Assembly: GCA_021234155.1 (NCBI GenBank)
Contig: JAJEKV010000062.1
Coordinates: 1,782,602-1,846,601 of the forward strand
Direction: 5' to 3'
DNA length: 64,000 bases
Origin: Isoetes taiwanensis
Taxonomy: Eukaryota > Streptophyta > Lycopodiopsida > Isoetales > Isoetaceae
Position 1 is the first letter of the stretch, and each line of letters starts with the position of its first letter. Positions 48,013-58,614 of the stretch are shown here, in pieces. The translations under genes and the position numbers were made by a program. The notes below the pieces were generated by a model. That model had not been told where the DNA came from, made no database searches, and saw only the letters and a program-made list of their open reading frames with translations.

Positions 48013-49664
48013 TGTGACGCTCCCTACTAAATATACGGCTCCCAGCCGTACACTCCGTAGGAAATCCCCCATCCGGTCCTCCGACTGCACGGGCCCTCCG
48101 TCTATCCCGCACTCTGGGATCTCCGTAGTGCGGGAAGGGGACACGAAGGTGTCTTGCGCACCCTTCCCATATGGGCTCCTATCACAGCGGAAGCATAAAC
48201 ATCGTCAGAACTAGCAATAACAATACATCACACTACCTCGAAGGGTAGCTCATCCACATATCCATAGGTGCAAAGAACATAATCATATGCCATAAAACAT
48301 GAGAGCTCCTACCCGTGGCTCCGACAAATAAGGAAGTCGATCGAATTGGATAGGCCTCAAGATAGAGCGTGCCCAGGAGTCATAACAATGGCGGGGCTGG
48401 CTATAGACAATGGCTAGGGTTGACCACTCCATCCGCCCCTCCTGTGCATACTTTGCAGATGGGCTAGATCAGGCTCTGGCATGACTCTAACCTTCCGGAT
48501 ACGCAATCTCATGGCATCACCCATCGGGACTACTCCAGGTTGCATCTCCCTGGCATCGAGGTAGGAAGGGTTGCATCTCCCCTTCCCGGGGTCTAGAGGC
48601 TCCTCGGGCAGCTAGAGAATCGTGGCGACACCACGATTAGATGCCGTGAACCCCCAAAACAAGAGCCAAACCGACACTTGCAACTCTTGAGAGGCGGGGC
48701 GATACCATTGCCCCGGAGGTGCTCGGGACTCATGCTCGGCCCACACGGAAGTGAAGCGACCATAAGCCTAGCCCACTATGGGATCCCCCAGTAGCCCCCC
48801 ACTCCCGAGGGGATCCTCCCTCCGCATTGCCTCTAGCCCCGTTGTGTAGTGCTGAGTCACATCATAGCCTCCATAGCCCGGTGGGTTCCTATGCACAGGC
48901 CGCATCTAATAGGAACTAAGGGATCTAATCTAGGAGCATACTACATATGGCTCTAGGTCTCTACCCCCCTTCCCAATACAAGAGGAGCAAACATGATCAA
49001 CCATCATCACATAATCATCATATCATGAGAATAATCATAAGAACATCTTAACCTAATCATCTATATCTAACTTACAGTTAGAGTTCCTTGATTAGGGTTC
49101 AAGATAATGCATGAGGGTTCTAGGATGGCTCTACCCTAGATACAAGATACTAACTCATCTGGAATGCTAATTCCAGATGAATTACTATGAGCACTACTCT
49201 ACATACCTGCTCCAGAAGCACTCCCTCCCAATCTTGGCGTCTTCATGGTCTTCGAAGTGTTCAAGTAGCTCCCACTCCCGGGCTGATGCGCCTCGCGCGG
49301 GGGCTGCCATGCTATGCCGCGGCCACAAGACGGTTCTCTAAAGCGGAGTTTCGAAAGGCCAAGAAGGTTCCCAATCGTTGGAGCGAGAAAAAGAGGCCTA
49401 GGGTTAGTGTTTAGGCCTTTATAGGTTAGGGTTCACATGTTATGCCACGTGGCTCCAATAGGGTAAGTCCGTGTGGCGGGTGCCCAATAGGTTAAGGCCA
49501 CGTGGAAAATGGTCTTAACCTAAGGTTGGCTAAGTTATATGAATAACTTAGTCATGCCCCCTAGTGCCACAATCTATGGTATACAAGGCTATGAAGATAG
49601 ACTTGTATAGTGACGGACCTAGAAATATACGTATTTATGGCATATATTTCCCTGGAACGTCACA
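48013..49664 (-). repeat. 5' LTR of nested element
   Basis: 1652 bp with TGTGACG...CGTCACA ends, adjacent to the PBS. It is followed by the target duplication ACAAT at 49665-49669. Confidence 0.92.
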
Positions 49665-50974
49665 ACAATCTTTTTGGTTAATTGTGGAAATGACAGAAGG
49701 CTGCTGGTTGGCTTGGCCCGTCTCAATGGCAGCATAGATATGAGACTCACCTGTTATATAGTCAGGCGAGTCATCGTCAGCAGCATTATCCGAATGGTTT
49801 GGGTCTCCTACGCCTTCCCAATCCATATCAGCAAGAGCAACCTGCACCGTTTGTGTGATATAGGGGCATTCCTGCATACGGTGTCCTGGGAGGAAACACC
49901 GATAGCAAGCCCTGCCCCTACATAACTATTTACGAGCCTCCTTGGGAATGGCTTGGAGGATATCCCTGAAAGCTCCCGCAGTGTTGGTAGACTTATCTGG
50001 TATGTTGAAGGAAACTTTCTTATCTGATATCCGGTAGAGGAGGGAGGCCCCGGACTAGGTGAGCGCCCTCTGAAAGGTGTATACCCCTTGTTCTGACTGG
50101 AAGAAGAGGGGCGCGATGGCTGATACTTGGGAGTGTCCTCTTCTAGGCTAAGGGCTTTAGCCTCTGCTTCTGCAATTGTTTTGGGGTCTATTGCTCGAAC
50201 CATTTTCCTTAAAGTAGGGGATAAGCCCTCTATGTACCCTTCAACTGCCCTGCGCTCATTTATCCCTGGGACATATAAATGTAACCTCATGAACTCATCT
50301 GTATATGACTAGACGGTCATGTTCTTCTGTTCCAGGCGATAAAAGGTTTGGATCTGTTGATAGTGGTGAGCCCTGGGCACATAATGAGATTTGAAGGCTT
50401 TAGCAAAAACCTTCTAGCGGCACCTTCCTCTCGTCAGCCCGTGGGAGCGGGCATATCCCTTCCACCATATGCGAGCCGACCCTGTGAGATTGGTGGTGGC
50501 AACTTTCCCGATGTCCTTCTCGGTCATTCCATACGACTTATCGAAGTCTTGCATCTCATCCAGCCAAGATTCTGCATCAACCCCGGACCTGGTTTTTCCT
50601 GAGAACTGTGCCAACTTACGGTTCTTCCAAATACTGGTAATGGCAGAGTCCACTGTTTTCTAGTAATCCTTCTTTCTGGCTTTTGCATGGTCAGAGGTGG
50701 CATCCGAGGATGAACCGCTGTGTGTCTTCTTAGATCGGAAGGCTGTAACTGGCACAGATGCTGGTGCGGGTGGTGGTGGCTGCTGATTCAGTGGAGCAGG
50801 AATCTCAGGCCTGTACTCCTGTGGTATTTGGGGTGGGTTGATTTGCAATACATAGGCCTGAAGCTCAGTAAACTGGCACTTCATAATGGTGAGCTCCTGT
50901 TTGGGGGTAAGACGGCCCGATTGCACGGGTGTCGCCCACAGAGGGGGATATGCACCGTCTAAGATACAAACCAT
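49665..50974 (-). pseudogene. Outer chromovirus gag
   Basis: Retrotransposon gag in three shifted frames. The N-terminal Pro-rich region (50974-50660) is followed by the capsid core with GVDAESWLDEMQDFDKSYG and GSARIWWKGYARS (50653-50414). Next comes NERRAVEGYIEGLSP with a Ser/Pro/Arg-rich linker (50290-49940). A CCHC zinc knuckle of the form CxxCxxxxHxxxxC spans about 49915-49870 (ending GHRMQECP). Reading then stops at the nested LTR at 49664. No 5' LTR or PBS is visible beyond 50974, so the element is also truncated at its 5' end. Confidence 0.85.
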
Positions 50975-51575
50975 GGAATAATTTAAGGGCTAAACTTAGC
51001 TATTTGGCGATTTTTTAGCGCATTTTCAAAGTTTTTTGGCTAAAGTAAATGGAAAAAATTGAAAAAAAAATAATAATTTTAGCTTAACTATTTTCGTGCT
51101 CGCACCAACCTCCGATCTCTTTAGCCAAATGCTAGAAAATAAGGGAGTAAAAATTTGTAATGTTTAGCTAAACCGTAGAAACTTTTGGAGTGAATTTCGG
51201 ACTAGTTTAGCTAACATCATTCTAGTTTATAAGAAATATATGATTACTAATTTATTTTCCAGCATCAATGGAATAATTTGAGGTCTAAACTTAGCTAGCT
51301 GGCATCTTTAGAATGTTTTCAACAAAAAAATGACTAAAGTAAATGAAAACAATTGAAAAAGCGTATAGTAATTTCAGCTTAATGTTTTTCATTGACCACA
51401 TCTCAGAAATTTTTATGATGAATTTTGGGTTAGTTTAGCTAAATGCTAGAAAGTATGAGAGGCAAAATGTGTGGAGTTTAGCTAAACCACAGAAAGTTTT
51501 GGGATTAATCTTGGGTAAGTTTAGTTAAAGCCATTATGGCTAATAAGAATTATGCGATTAGTAATTTATTCCCTG
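50972..51575. repeat. Tandem duplication, ~295-bp unit
   Basis: Two diverged head-to-tail copies, 50972-51266 and 51267 to about 51575, both beginning ATGGAATAATTT with GCTAAACTTAGCT-like text. They share GTTTAGCTAAACC and the TGATTA(C/G)TAATTTATT end. The GTTTAGCTAAAC palindrome occurs in both. The duplication starts exactly where the outer gag ends, so it marks the recombination or insertion boundary. Confidence 0.8.
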
Positions 51576-51762
51576 ATACAAACAGATTGAAATAAGCATA
51601 TTATTTCAAATAGTTATGACAAGAACTTTGCGGAAATAAATTTTGCGAACAGAAAAGATTTGTTATTAAGATATGTACACGATTACAAAAAGGGCATCCT
51701 GCCAGAACACACAACAAACTGAAATTAAATTTATACAAAGAGGGATTTAAGACAAGATTAGT

Positions 51763-52081
51763 TTAGGGCTGAGTAAGGGGATAAAGGATGGAGTATCGGA
51801 TGCTCTTCCTTACTGCACGAACCATCTTATACTTAGCCCAAGCTTGGATGATCACATTCTGAAACTCGAAGGTTGGGCTGATAGTTAAAAGGTTAAAAAG
51901 GTCGCGGAGCGCATAGTACAGCTCCCAAAGATGGTCGTCTGCATCTTCAAAAGCTTCCTGTTTAGTGCAATCCCAGTACGACCAACTTCGGCGGAGCTAA
52001 GTTTTAGGTGCTCGTAGGCATGGTCGCGGAGGATCGTGACAATCTGGAAGTCCTCGGTTGGGTCATATGGCTCTTCTTCTC
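51763..52081 (-). pseudogene. Exon-like end of unrecognised gene
   Basis: A coding-like stretch with a plausible 3' splice site (TTCTTACAG/GAG at 52081). It reads EEEPYDPTEDFQIVTILRDH, and after a one-base shift continues QEAFEDADDHLWELYYALRD and FEFQNVIIQAWAKYKMVR to a stop at 51763. The two frames together give a convincing helical protein segment of about 105 residues that I cannot assign to a family. It lies downstream of another decayed segment in the same orientation and may be its last exon. Confidence 0.45.
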
Positions 52082-52269
52082 CTGTAAGAAGTCAAGAATA
52101 GATATACACTGTGTAAGTCATTCTTTATACTTCAACTCTTGAAAAAGAGAGAAGTAATGTAGGAAAAACAATTTTCTTGTATTAAAAAGGGCATCAAAAT
52201 GTTGATGCAGTTATACATATATTGGAGTGGCCAAAGGCCATACTCTATAATGCCTCATATGTATATCTA

Positions 52270-53647
52270 GGAGCTAGGCCCCGCGTCTTGATCCATCGAT
52301 GTAGGGGGTGATGGTGGCGGTCGATGGCGTAGTAGGGTAACCCCTGGATCCACGGTGGTGGCTGCAAGAGAAGCAACCTCTGGTGGATAGGCAGTAGCCA
52401 AAGGGGCCACCGCAAGGAGCTTCACGCTCATCCACGGTGCTATGTCCTGGCCCAAGGCAGTAAGGGCGAAGTCTCGGCACATCAGCACGTAAGTGAAAAT
52501 GCGATAAGGGAGCTTCTTGTGGCCCGCCAGGGTGGACAACGCACGGAGGTTCCACCACGATGCTTCGGCCTCTGGGCTAGGTCTCGAGCTACAAAAAGGA
52601 CCTGCCCTTGCCGAAAAGCCGATAGGAAGAAGCGTGTGAGGTGATTCCCCAACGCTTTGCCCTGCGGTGTGACTGAAGTAGCCACTTCCTTATCGAGGTC
52701 TATGGTGACCTCTTCCTCCTTGAGCTCCTGTCTTTCCTCCTTAAGGTGACTGAGGTTATGATAGAGATCTTCCCCTTCTTCATTTGACTCGGAAGGAATG
52801 TCGACCATATTAATATTTGGGACGTGAGATCCCATGGCCGTAAAGGCTTCCTGAGGAGGCTGAGATGGAGGATCCTGTAGTACAAGATCTTTTAGCCGAA
52901 GAAGAGTGTCGACCGGCTCGATAGTTTCTTGATGAAACTAGAGCAGCTATTGTACTTCTGGAGGAAGCTCTACTGGCGTAAAGTCAATAAAATCATCCAT
53001 GCAATATTCCTCCACCTCATAAAGCATTTGTGCTTTATTTCGGCCCTTCAACCCGGCCACTACATGGTATGTTCAGAGAACATCCTCCAATAGGAGGAAC
53101 TCCTGCCCTTGGTAATAGATAACCGGAAGCGCATCCAATCCGGTCAAGCGTGCCCCATGATCCTGGTGGCGGCATCTGTTCGGCCAACTGCTTCCACTGA
53201 ACAAAGTCATCCATCCTTATATACTCGTCTTCTTCCTCATCTGAAGACTCAGGGACTTGCCCTTTTCTGCCGGCAGGTTGTCATCCTCCATATACTGGTT
53301 CAATCAGAATGGCCAGAGCAAAGGCCACTTCAAGGTATTGTCGGCCTTCATGTGTGACGACTGGTGGACTGCGGCCCCAGCACATCGTATGCATGTGTGT
53401 CTCCTCCCAGCATTTCCCTGACTACTGCTCGTCCTATGTAGAGCTGGGGCGGATCTCCCAAAGGAATGCAAAGGGGAAGCATCTCTTGAGTGTAAAACTC
53501 AAGGAAGTCCGAATAATCAGGATGACTCTCCATGTTGGCTATGAGGTCTATCTTCTGGAGGAGGAAGGGCTGTAAAAGGTCAAAAGGGACTTGAGAGTCC
53601 CAGTGCTCTCCGTCCTGATACCATTGAAGCAGGGTTGGGGTTGACAT
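52270..53647 (-). pseudogene. Unrecognised decayed gene
   Basis: Begins at an ATG (53647) with STPTLLQWYQDGEHWD and reads through PLCIPLGDPPQLYIGRAVVR. Later blocks in shifted frames include DALPVIYYQGQEFLLLEDVL, AQMLYEVEEYCMDDFIDFTP, an acidic Glu-rich segment, and STLAGHKKLPYRIFTYVLMC with a Pro-rich tail ending DQDAGPSS. At least four frame changes or stops separate these. Composition and long conserved-looking blocks indicate a once-functional protein of roughly 450 residues. I do not recognise the family. It lies between gag-like sequence and an H3-like pseudogene, all on the minus strand. Confidence 0.5.
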
Positions 53648-53908
53648 TGGCGCTTACAGATGCATGGAGGAGGAGGAGAGAAGAAGGGATAAGGACTAGC
53701 AAATGAAACGACTAGCAAATGAAACCCTAAAAACTTTTAAGTACCCTTTTTTTTTTACTTTTATGCTGATGTCAGTATCAATACTTAAATAATTATAAAA
53801 ATTATAAATTTACTGTTATTATTTGTTTGAAAACAGAGTTTAAATAAACAAAATTCGATTATATTCATATCTATACAAAATTGATACAAAAGATGCTTGA
53901 TGGACAAG

Positions 53909-54548
53909 CTAATTGTGGTCTCTCCGAATTCTTCGGGCGAGAGCCAAATCTTTGGTCATAATAGTGACCCTCTTCGCGTGGATGGCGCAAAGATTCGCAT
54001 CCCCAAAAAGGGCTGCTAGATAAGCCTCAACAGCCTCCTGCAGTGCTAGAATAGCAAAACTTTGGAAGCGCAGGTCGGTCTTAAATTCTTAAGCTATTTC
54101 TGGAAACATCCGTAATAGTAGCTCTCTGGTCTTTTGGTACTTACGGATCTCCCCTAAGGCCACGGTACCTGGTCTAAACTGATGAGGTTTCCTCGAGATG
54201 GCTGCCCTCTGAGTCTGCGCGGGCCTCTTGGGCAAGGTCTTGGCCCTAGAGACTGGGTGGGGCCGTGTGGCATCCACTCGTTCTTGCCGGCAGCTCGAGC
54301 TGGTGTGCTTCCCAATGCTCCCGACAGCCTTGAGCTTCTCCTTATATTGGCTTCCCGACTTACAGGCAGTGGACTTCTGCCGTCTCTTAATGGGAGGCTT
54401 TTCTGCCTGGTCGGGACCGCGCTGGTCCTCCTGTTCTGTGTTGGCTTGCTACTGCTGTTGGTCTTGGGTCTGCTTGGTAAGCTCCTCCTCTTGCCACTGC
54501 TGCTCAGCCCTCTCCGCCTCTTCCCGCACGCCACGTGCGGCAGCCATG
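53909..54548 (-). pseudogene. Histone H3-like gene with long tail, broken
   Basis: From an ATG at 54548 (AAARGVREEAERAEQ), a Gln/Glu-rich and then Lys/Arg-rich N-terminal tail of about 135 residues leads into an H3 fold. Readable blocks are [39 protein letters not shown], and [11 protein letters not shown] with [11 protein letters not shown] to a stop at 53909. Defects: an in-frame stop in the tail near 54450, a five-residue loss where H3 has FQRLVR, and a stop (CAA to TAA) just before EFKTDLRFQ. Canonical H3 is 136 residues with a 38-residue tail. Centromeric H3 has longer tails but also a longer loop 1, which is absent. It is therefore a divergent H3 variant or retroelement-borne H3, now a pseudogene. 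Confidence 0.8.
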
Positions 54549-54648
54549 CTCTCTTCCACCACTGCAAAACGTCAGGCCGTAATCCTTCGAAGCAGTTCTG
54601 CATGGTAACGGTCCGACTGAGTTTGCACGTCCAGCCGAATCAATATTA

Positions 54649-55420
54649 ACACTAGAGTTTTCCTTTGACGGGCCATAAATGGTTCATTTGTACAGTTCGC
54701 TTTAAAATTCATATAAAATCAAGGGCATAAAATTCAGTTAAACCCTTTCTACATGTTAATATATGGCAGTCATGTTGCATAGGAAAAATAGTTAAAAATG
54801 CATATAGCCGTAAAATTGAAAATTATGCTTAGGTGAATAAAGGGGGGTCAAGTCCAGTTTGCTTCATGTTTACATAATGTAAAACTGTCTCAACAAAAAG
54901 GATTTTTTTTATTTTTTTCATTATAATGATATTTTTCTATACGAGATAAGGATAAATACACAAAAAACCTTGTTCCAATTCGAAGTCTAGAAAGGAAGAT
55001 ATAGTCAGTCAAACATGACAGGGTCAAAATAGTTGTTAGAGCCTGAACTCTAACCTTGCAAGAAGGATGAAGATCCCAACAATCCAAGCTCAATCTATCA
55101 GAGCAAGGCAATACATAACACAAAGATTCCTCATTTCCATAGCTCAATCAAGCAAAACAATCCCTCCTAATACACCGTCTCTCCGTTTTTCCTCTGCTCA
55201 GATAACATAATGATGATCCCCCTTGCACACCACAATGCATACGTGCCTATGTCCTCCACGCGTGCATGTGCGTATATCCCTCCATATATGGTATACGATC
55301 TCCTATACCACCTCAATAGTGGTGAGTGTGGTGAGTGGTGAGTGTGGTGACCACCCCAACAGTGGCGACCACAGTGGGAAAATGTGCCACTCCGTGGCGG
55401 AGTACCCACAATAAAACGTA
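54649..55420. other. No gene recognised; possible LTR remnant
   Basis: AT-rich sequence with a GTGGTGAGTGTGGTGA repeat near 55320-55350 that resembles the longer array at 56330-56480. Its position downstream of a truncated RT suggests the 3' part or LTR of the gypsy fragment to its right, but no LTR ends could be identified. Confidence 0.35.
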
Positions 55421-55942
55421 CTAATATGGTCCTTGGGACATGTCCCCAAATGACACATTTACAAAATCCAAAATCCAAATAAAATTTACCCTCCTCAAAT
55501 CCAAACAACTGGTACAAAACAAATTGGTCCAAAATGACAGTGACGAAACAGAGCCTCTGTAACTATGGCAAACTTTGGAAGCTGATATCTTGAGTTCCAG
55601 ACCTCTGTTTGATATGCCAAAAAGTGTTTGAAAAGCCGTCATTGCTTGATGTGGTGGATAGATTTGGATCTGATTATATCCTGAGTAACCATCCAAGAAA
55701 GAATAGGCCTGATTTCCTGCAACAATATCCAACAAGGTGTCTATGAATGGTGTAGGAAAATGATCTCTTTTGGTAGCTTTGTTGAGATTCCTGTAATCAA
55801 TACATACTCGGATTGAGTTATTTGGCTTTCTCACTGGTACAATAGAGCTGATCCAATCTGAATTTGGCACTGGTACAATAAATCCCGCCTCCAAAAGCTT
55901 CATGACTTCAGCCTTTACTTGCTCCTCTATGGCTGGACTCAT
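55421..55942 (-). pseudogene. Gypsy reverse transcriptase, truncated
   Basis: The frame begins EEQVKAEVMKLLEAGFIVPV and includes the RT motifs VRKPNNSIRVCIDYRNLNKA and YSFLDGYSGYNQIQIYPP, then diverges after AFQTLFG. The catalytic YxDD block and all downstream RNase H and integrase are missing. The sequence type (YSFLDGYSGYNQI) differs from the chromoviruses in this window and fits the Athila/Tat side of plant gypsy elements. Confidence 0.8.
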
Positions 55943-55943
55943 T

Positions 55944-57040
55944 CTACGGTTTTTCCCCAGTGGGGTTTTTTAATCCGGGCCATGGTGCTCGCGGGCTTCG
56001 GCCCATGCAATGTATTTTTGTTTTCTTTGTACTTGTGGTCGCATGTCCTTCGTGACGCTGCCTTTGTGGTGCGACGTAAAAATATACTTCCTTCCTTCCT
56101 TCCTTCCTTTGAGCTTGTTGGACTGGTTTTGATCCTTGTTTTGAATCAATGGTATGAACTACAACCTCTGGTGGAATGCCTTTCAATTCTTTATAATTTC
56201 TTGCCAAAACATCCCTGAATTCTCTTAATAAAGATATCAAATCACGTTCCTCTTCTTGAGTAAGATCGCCTCCAACCAATTCTTCTTGATTTCCTTGAAA
56301 AATATTAATGTTCTTGGCTGAATGTGGTGACTGTAATGAGTGTGGTGAGTGTGGTGACAAGGACGAATGTGGTGACAGTGATGAATGTGGTGACTGTGCT
56401 GAATGTGGTGACGGTAGTGAATGTGGTGCAGGTGATGACTGTGGTGAACGTGGTGACTGTGGTGACTGTGGTGAACATGGACTGATATGATTTACCTCAT
56501 CCTCCAGAATGTGCGCATGCCGCCAAGCTGCTTGCACCATTGCCGATTGTGCTAAAGCATCCGCCACACTGTTTTGTTCTCTTGGAATATGTATCACAAT
56601 GCACTGCTGAAAATAGGACTTCAAATCCATGGCTTGTTGATGTAAACCTCTCAAATTAGCACTTAAAACCTGAAATTGATTCATAAATTGTTGACACACC
56701 AACAAAGAGTCTCCAAAAATAATCAAACAATCAACATGCTTCTTCTTTGCCCTTGAATAAGTGCATTATATTCAGCCTCATTATTACTGCTTGCATTGCA
56801 TGGCATACTCAATGTGACAATCTTCTTCTTATGCCCATATATCAGAAATACTCCTACACCTCCATAACTCTTGAGCTTAGAGAATGCACCATTAAAATAC
56901 ATTTGTCCTTGTATAGTGGGTTGATTTCTGTTTACCCCATCCATGCTTGATGTGAAAAGCAACATCTCTACTTGATCTTGATCAATACCTTGCTGAAAGA
57001 AAGTCTCGCCAATGGGTCTTTGAATGAACTCCTCCTGCAT
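55944..57040 (-). pseudogene. RNase H domain upstream of RT, with SP-rich linker
   Basis: The 57040-56723 frame gives MYFNGAFSKLKSYGGVGVF and SSNNEAEYNALIQG; the 56726-55944 frame continues GDSLLVCQQFMNQF and HIPREQNSVADALAQSAMV. Together they form an archaeal-type RNase H fold. The first catalytic Asp is replaced (FNG where FDG is usual); Glu, the GDS Asp and the DAL Asp remain. A linker of tandem SPHS/SPQS repeats follows, then EREFRD-like sequence entering the RT. The RNase H lies between protease and RT rather than after RT. A stop or shift near 56725 splits it. Confidence 0.75.
56320..56485 (-). repeat. GTGGTGA minisatellite coding SP repeats
   Basis: About 160 bp of variants of GAATGTGGTGACTGTG on the plus strand with 9- and 18-bp periodicity. 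The minus strand encodes repeated Ser-Pro-His/Gln-Ser. The number of units is high and their similarity indicates ongoing slippage. A shorter related array occurs at about 55315-55365. Confidence 0.85.
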
Positions 57041-58614
57041 GTTTATAAGAGTCTCTTGTAATTCACCTTCACCAATACTTTCAAGTTGTTGGATATATTT
57101 ATCTGCAACTTGCTGCTGTAAATGACATATTTCTGAATTTTGAGTACTTTCTAATCACTTGTACAAAGTCTTATCTTCCCTATCACCCACTTCCAAGACA
57201 TGAAAACAACTAAGACCTTGCTGCCCTGACACCATAGCATTCTCTTTGCTGATTTCTAACTGCGGGATGCTCAAAGAAGGATTGCAAAAAAAGGTACCTT
57301 TTGCTGATTTCAGAGGATGATCTATAGTAACCTTGTGTTCTCCTTGAAAGATGTTCATTTTGCGCTTCCTCCATGAAGTCTCAGCCTGTACGGCATCTAA
57401 CCATATACGACTCAGCAACAAAGTATAATTTTTAGCATGCACACTCTCTGGAAATTTCAAAACCATGAAATCTAAGATTGCTTCCACCTCATAGACCTTG
57501 CATAAGACATTTCTTACGACTCCCGTAGGCTGTACCTTCATTTGATTGAATGCTTTGAGCATCATAGTTGTCGGTTCCGTCATTTTCAATCCAACTTGAA
57601 GCATTATATGGTAAGGCATTACATTCACTCCGCTGCCGGTATCTATGTTGGCGTCTTTGATTAAATATCCATTAATACTCACATCACAAAGAAATGGCCC
57701 TGGATCCTTGGATTGCCGGGCTGGTGGCTCCATTCTACTCTTGAGCTTAGAGAATGCACCATTAAAATACATTTGTCCTTGTATAGTGGGTTGATTTCTG
57801 TTTACCCCATCCATGCTTGATGTGAAAAGCAACATCTCTACTTGATCTTGATCAATACCTTGCTGAAAGAAAGTCTCGCCAATGGGTCTTTGAATGAACT
57901 CCTCCTGCATGTTTATAAGAGTCTCTTGTAATTCACCTTCACCAATACTTTCAAGTTGTTGGATATATTTATCTGCAACTTGCTGCTGTAAATGACATAT
58001 TTCTGAATTTTGAGTACTTTCTAATCACTTGTACAAAGTCTTATCTTCCCTATCACCCACTTCCAAGACATGAAAACGACTAAGACCTTGCTGCCCTGAC
58101 ACCATAGCATTCTCTTTGCTGATTTCTAACTGCGGGATGCTCAAAGAAGGATTGCAAAAAAAGGTACCTTTTGCTGATTTCAGAGGATGATCTATAGTAA
58201 CCTTGTGTTCTCCTTGAAAGATGTTCATTTTTGCGCTTCCTCCATGAAGTCTCGACTGCACGCGACATCTAACCATATCTGACTCAAAGCAACAAAGTAT
58301 AATTTTTAGCATGCACACTCTCTGGAAATTTCAAAACCATGAAATCTAAGATTGCTTCCACCTCATAGACCTTGCATAAGACATTTCTTACGACTCCCGT
58401 AGGCTGTACCTTCATTTGATTGAATGCTTTGAGCATCATAGTTGTCGGTTCCGTCATTTTCAATCCAACTTGAAGCATTATATGGTAAGGCATTACATTC
58501 ACTCCGCTGCCGGTATCTATGTTGGCGTCTTTGATTAAATATCCATTAATACTCACATCACAAAGAAATGGCCCTGGATCCTTGGATTGCCGGGCTGGTG
58601 GCTCCATTCTACTC
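56871..58614 (-). repeat. 870-bp tandem duplication in gypsy pol
   Basis: Copy 1 is 56871-57740 and copy 2 is 57741-58614, nearly identical with a few substitutions and small indels clustered around 57360-57420 and 58230-58300. Each copy contains the start of the RNase H and the whole protease. Both junctions show CTACTCTT microhomology. The right end of copy 2 is directly joined to the copia RT at 58615. Confidence 0.95.
57155..57910 (-). pseudogene. Gypsy protease, copy 1 with fused start
   Basis: A 251-codon frame. The first ~59 residues are the RNase H-leading segment (FIQRPIGETFFQQG), fused by the duplication to the protease: PFLCDVSINGYLIKDANIDT, then the active site DTGSGVNVMP and a C-terminal IWLDAVQ block. 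Proteases of the type (D)TGSGVNVMP are found in Athila/Tat-like plant elements. The stop after EDKTLYK lies 115 bp upstream of the RNase H frame. Confidence 0.8.

Larger units (their letters stand above)
40589..49664 (-). mobile_element. Complete nested LTR retrotransposon, 9.08 kb
   Basis: It has two LTRs (40589-42217, 48013-49664), both bounded TGTGACG...CGTCACA. A PBS complementary to initiator tRNA-Met lies next to the right LTR and a polypurine tract next to the left one. The 5-bp target duplication ACAAT is at both ends. The element sits in the coding region between gag and protease of an older chromovirus in the same orientation. LTRs belong to the same family as those at 5762 and 35600. 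Internal coding regions are heavily decayed although the LTRs remain very alike. Confidence 0.92.

Noticed and set aside
52267-52558. Two overlapping independent genes
   Set aside because: They are alternative frames of one decayed segment; only the frame with STLAGHKKLPYRIF looks protein-like.
53600-53640. Primer binding site for the outer element
   Set aside because: The minus strand reads TGGTATCAGGACGG, which only partly matches TGGTATCAGAGC and falls within a coding-like stretch (LQWYQDGEHW).
53909-54548. Centromeric histone CENH3
   Set aside because: The tail is long, but the fold lacks the extended loop 1 and resembles ordinary H3 in the C-terminal half, so H3-like is the safer call.
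54154-54649. Long frames on both strands over the H3-like region (about 150 codons each)
   Set aside because: They are high-GC shadow frames of the H3-like tail, with Arg/Ser/Pro- or Leu/Cys-rich composition and no domain.
55090-55110. Plus-strand primer binding site (TATCAGAGC)
   Set aside because: Only nine bases match, the orientation is opposite to the adjacent gypsy frames, and no LTR end lies beside it.
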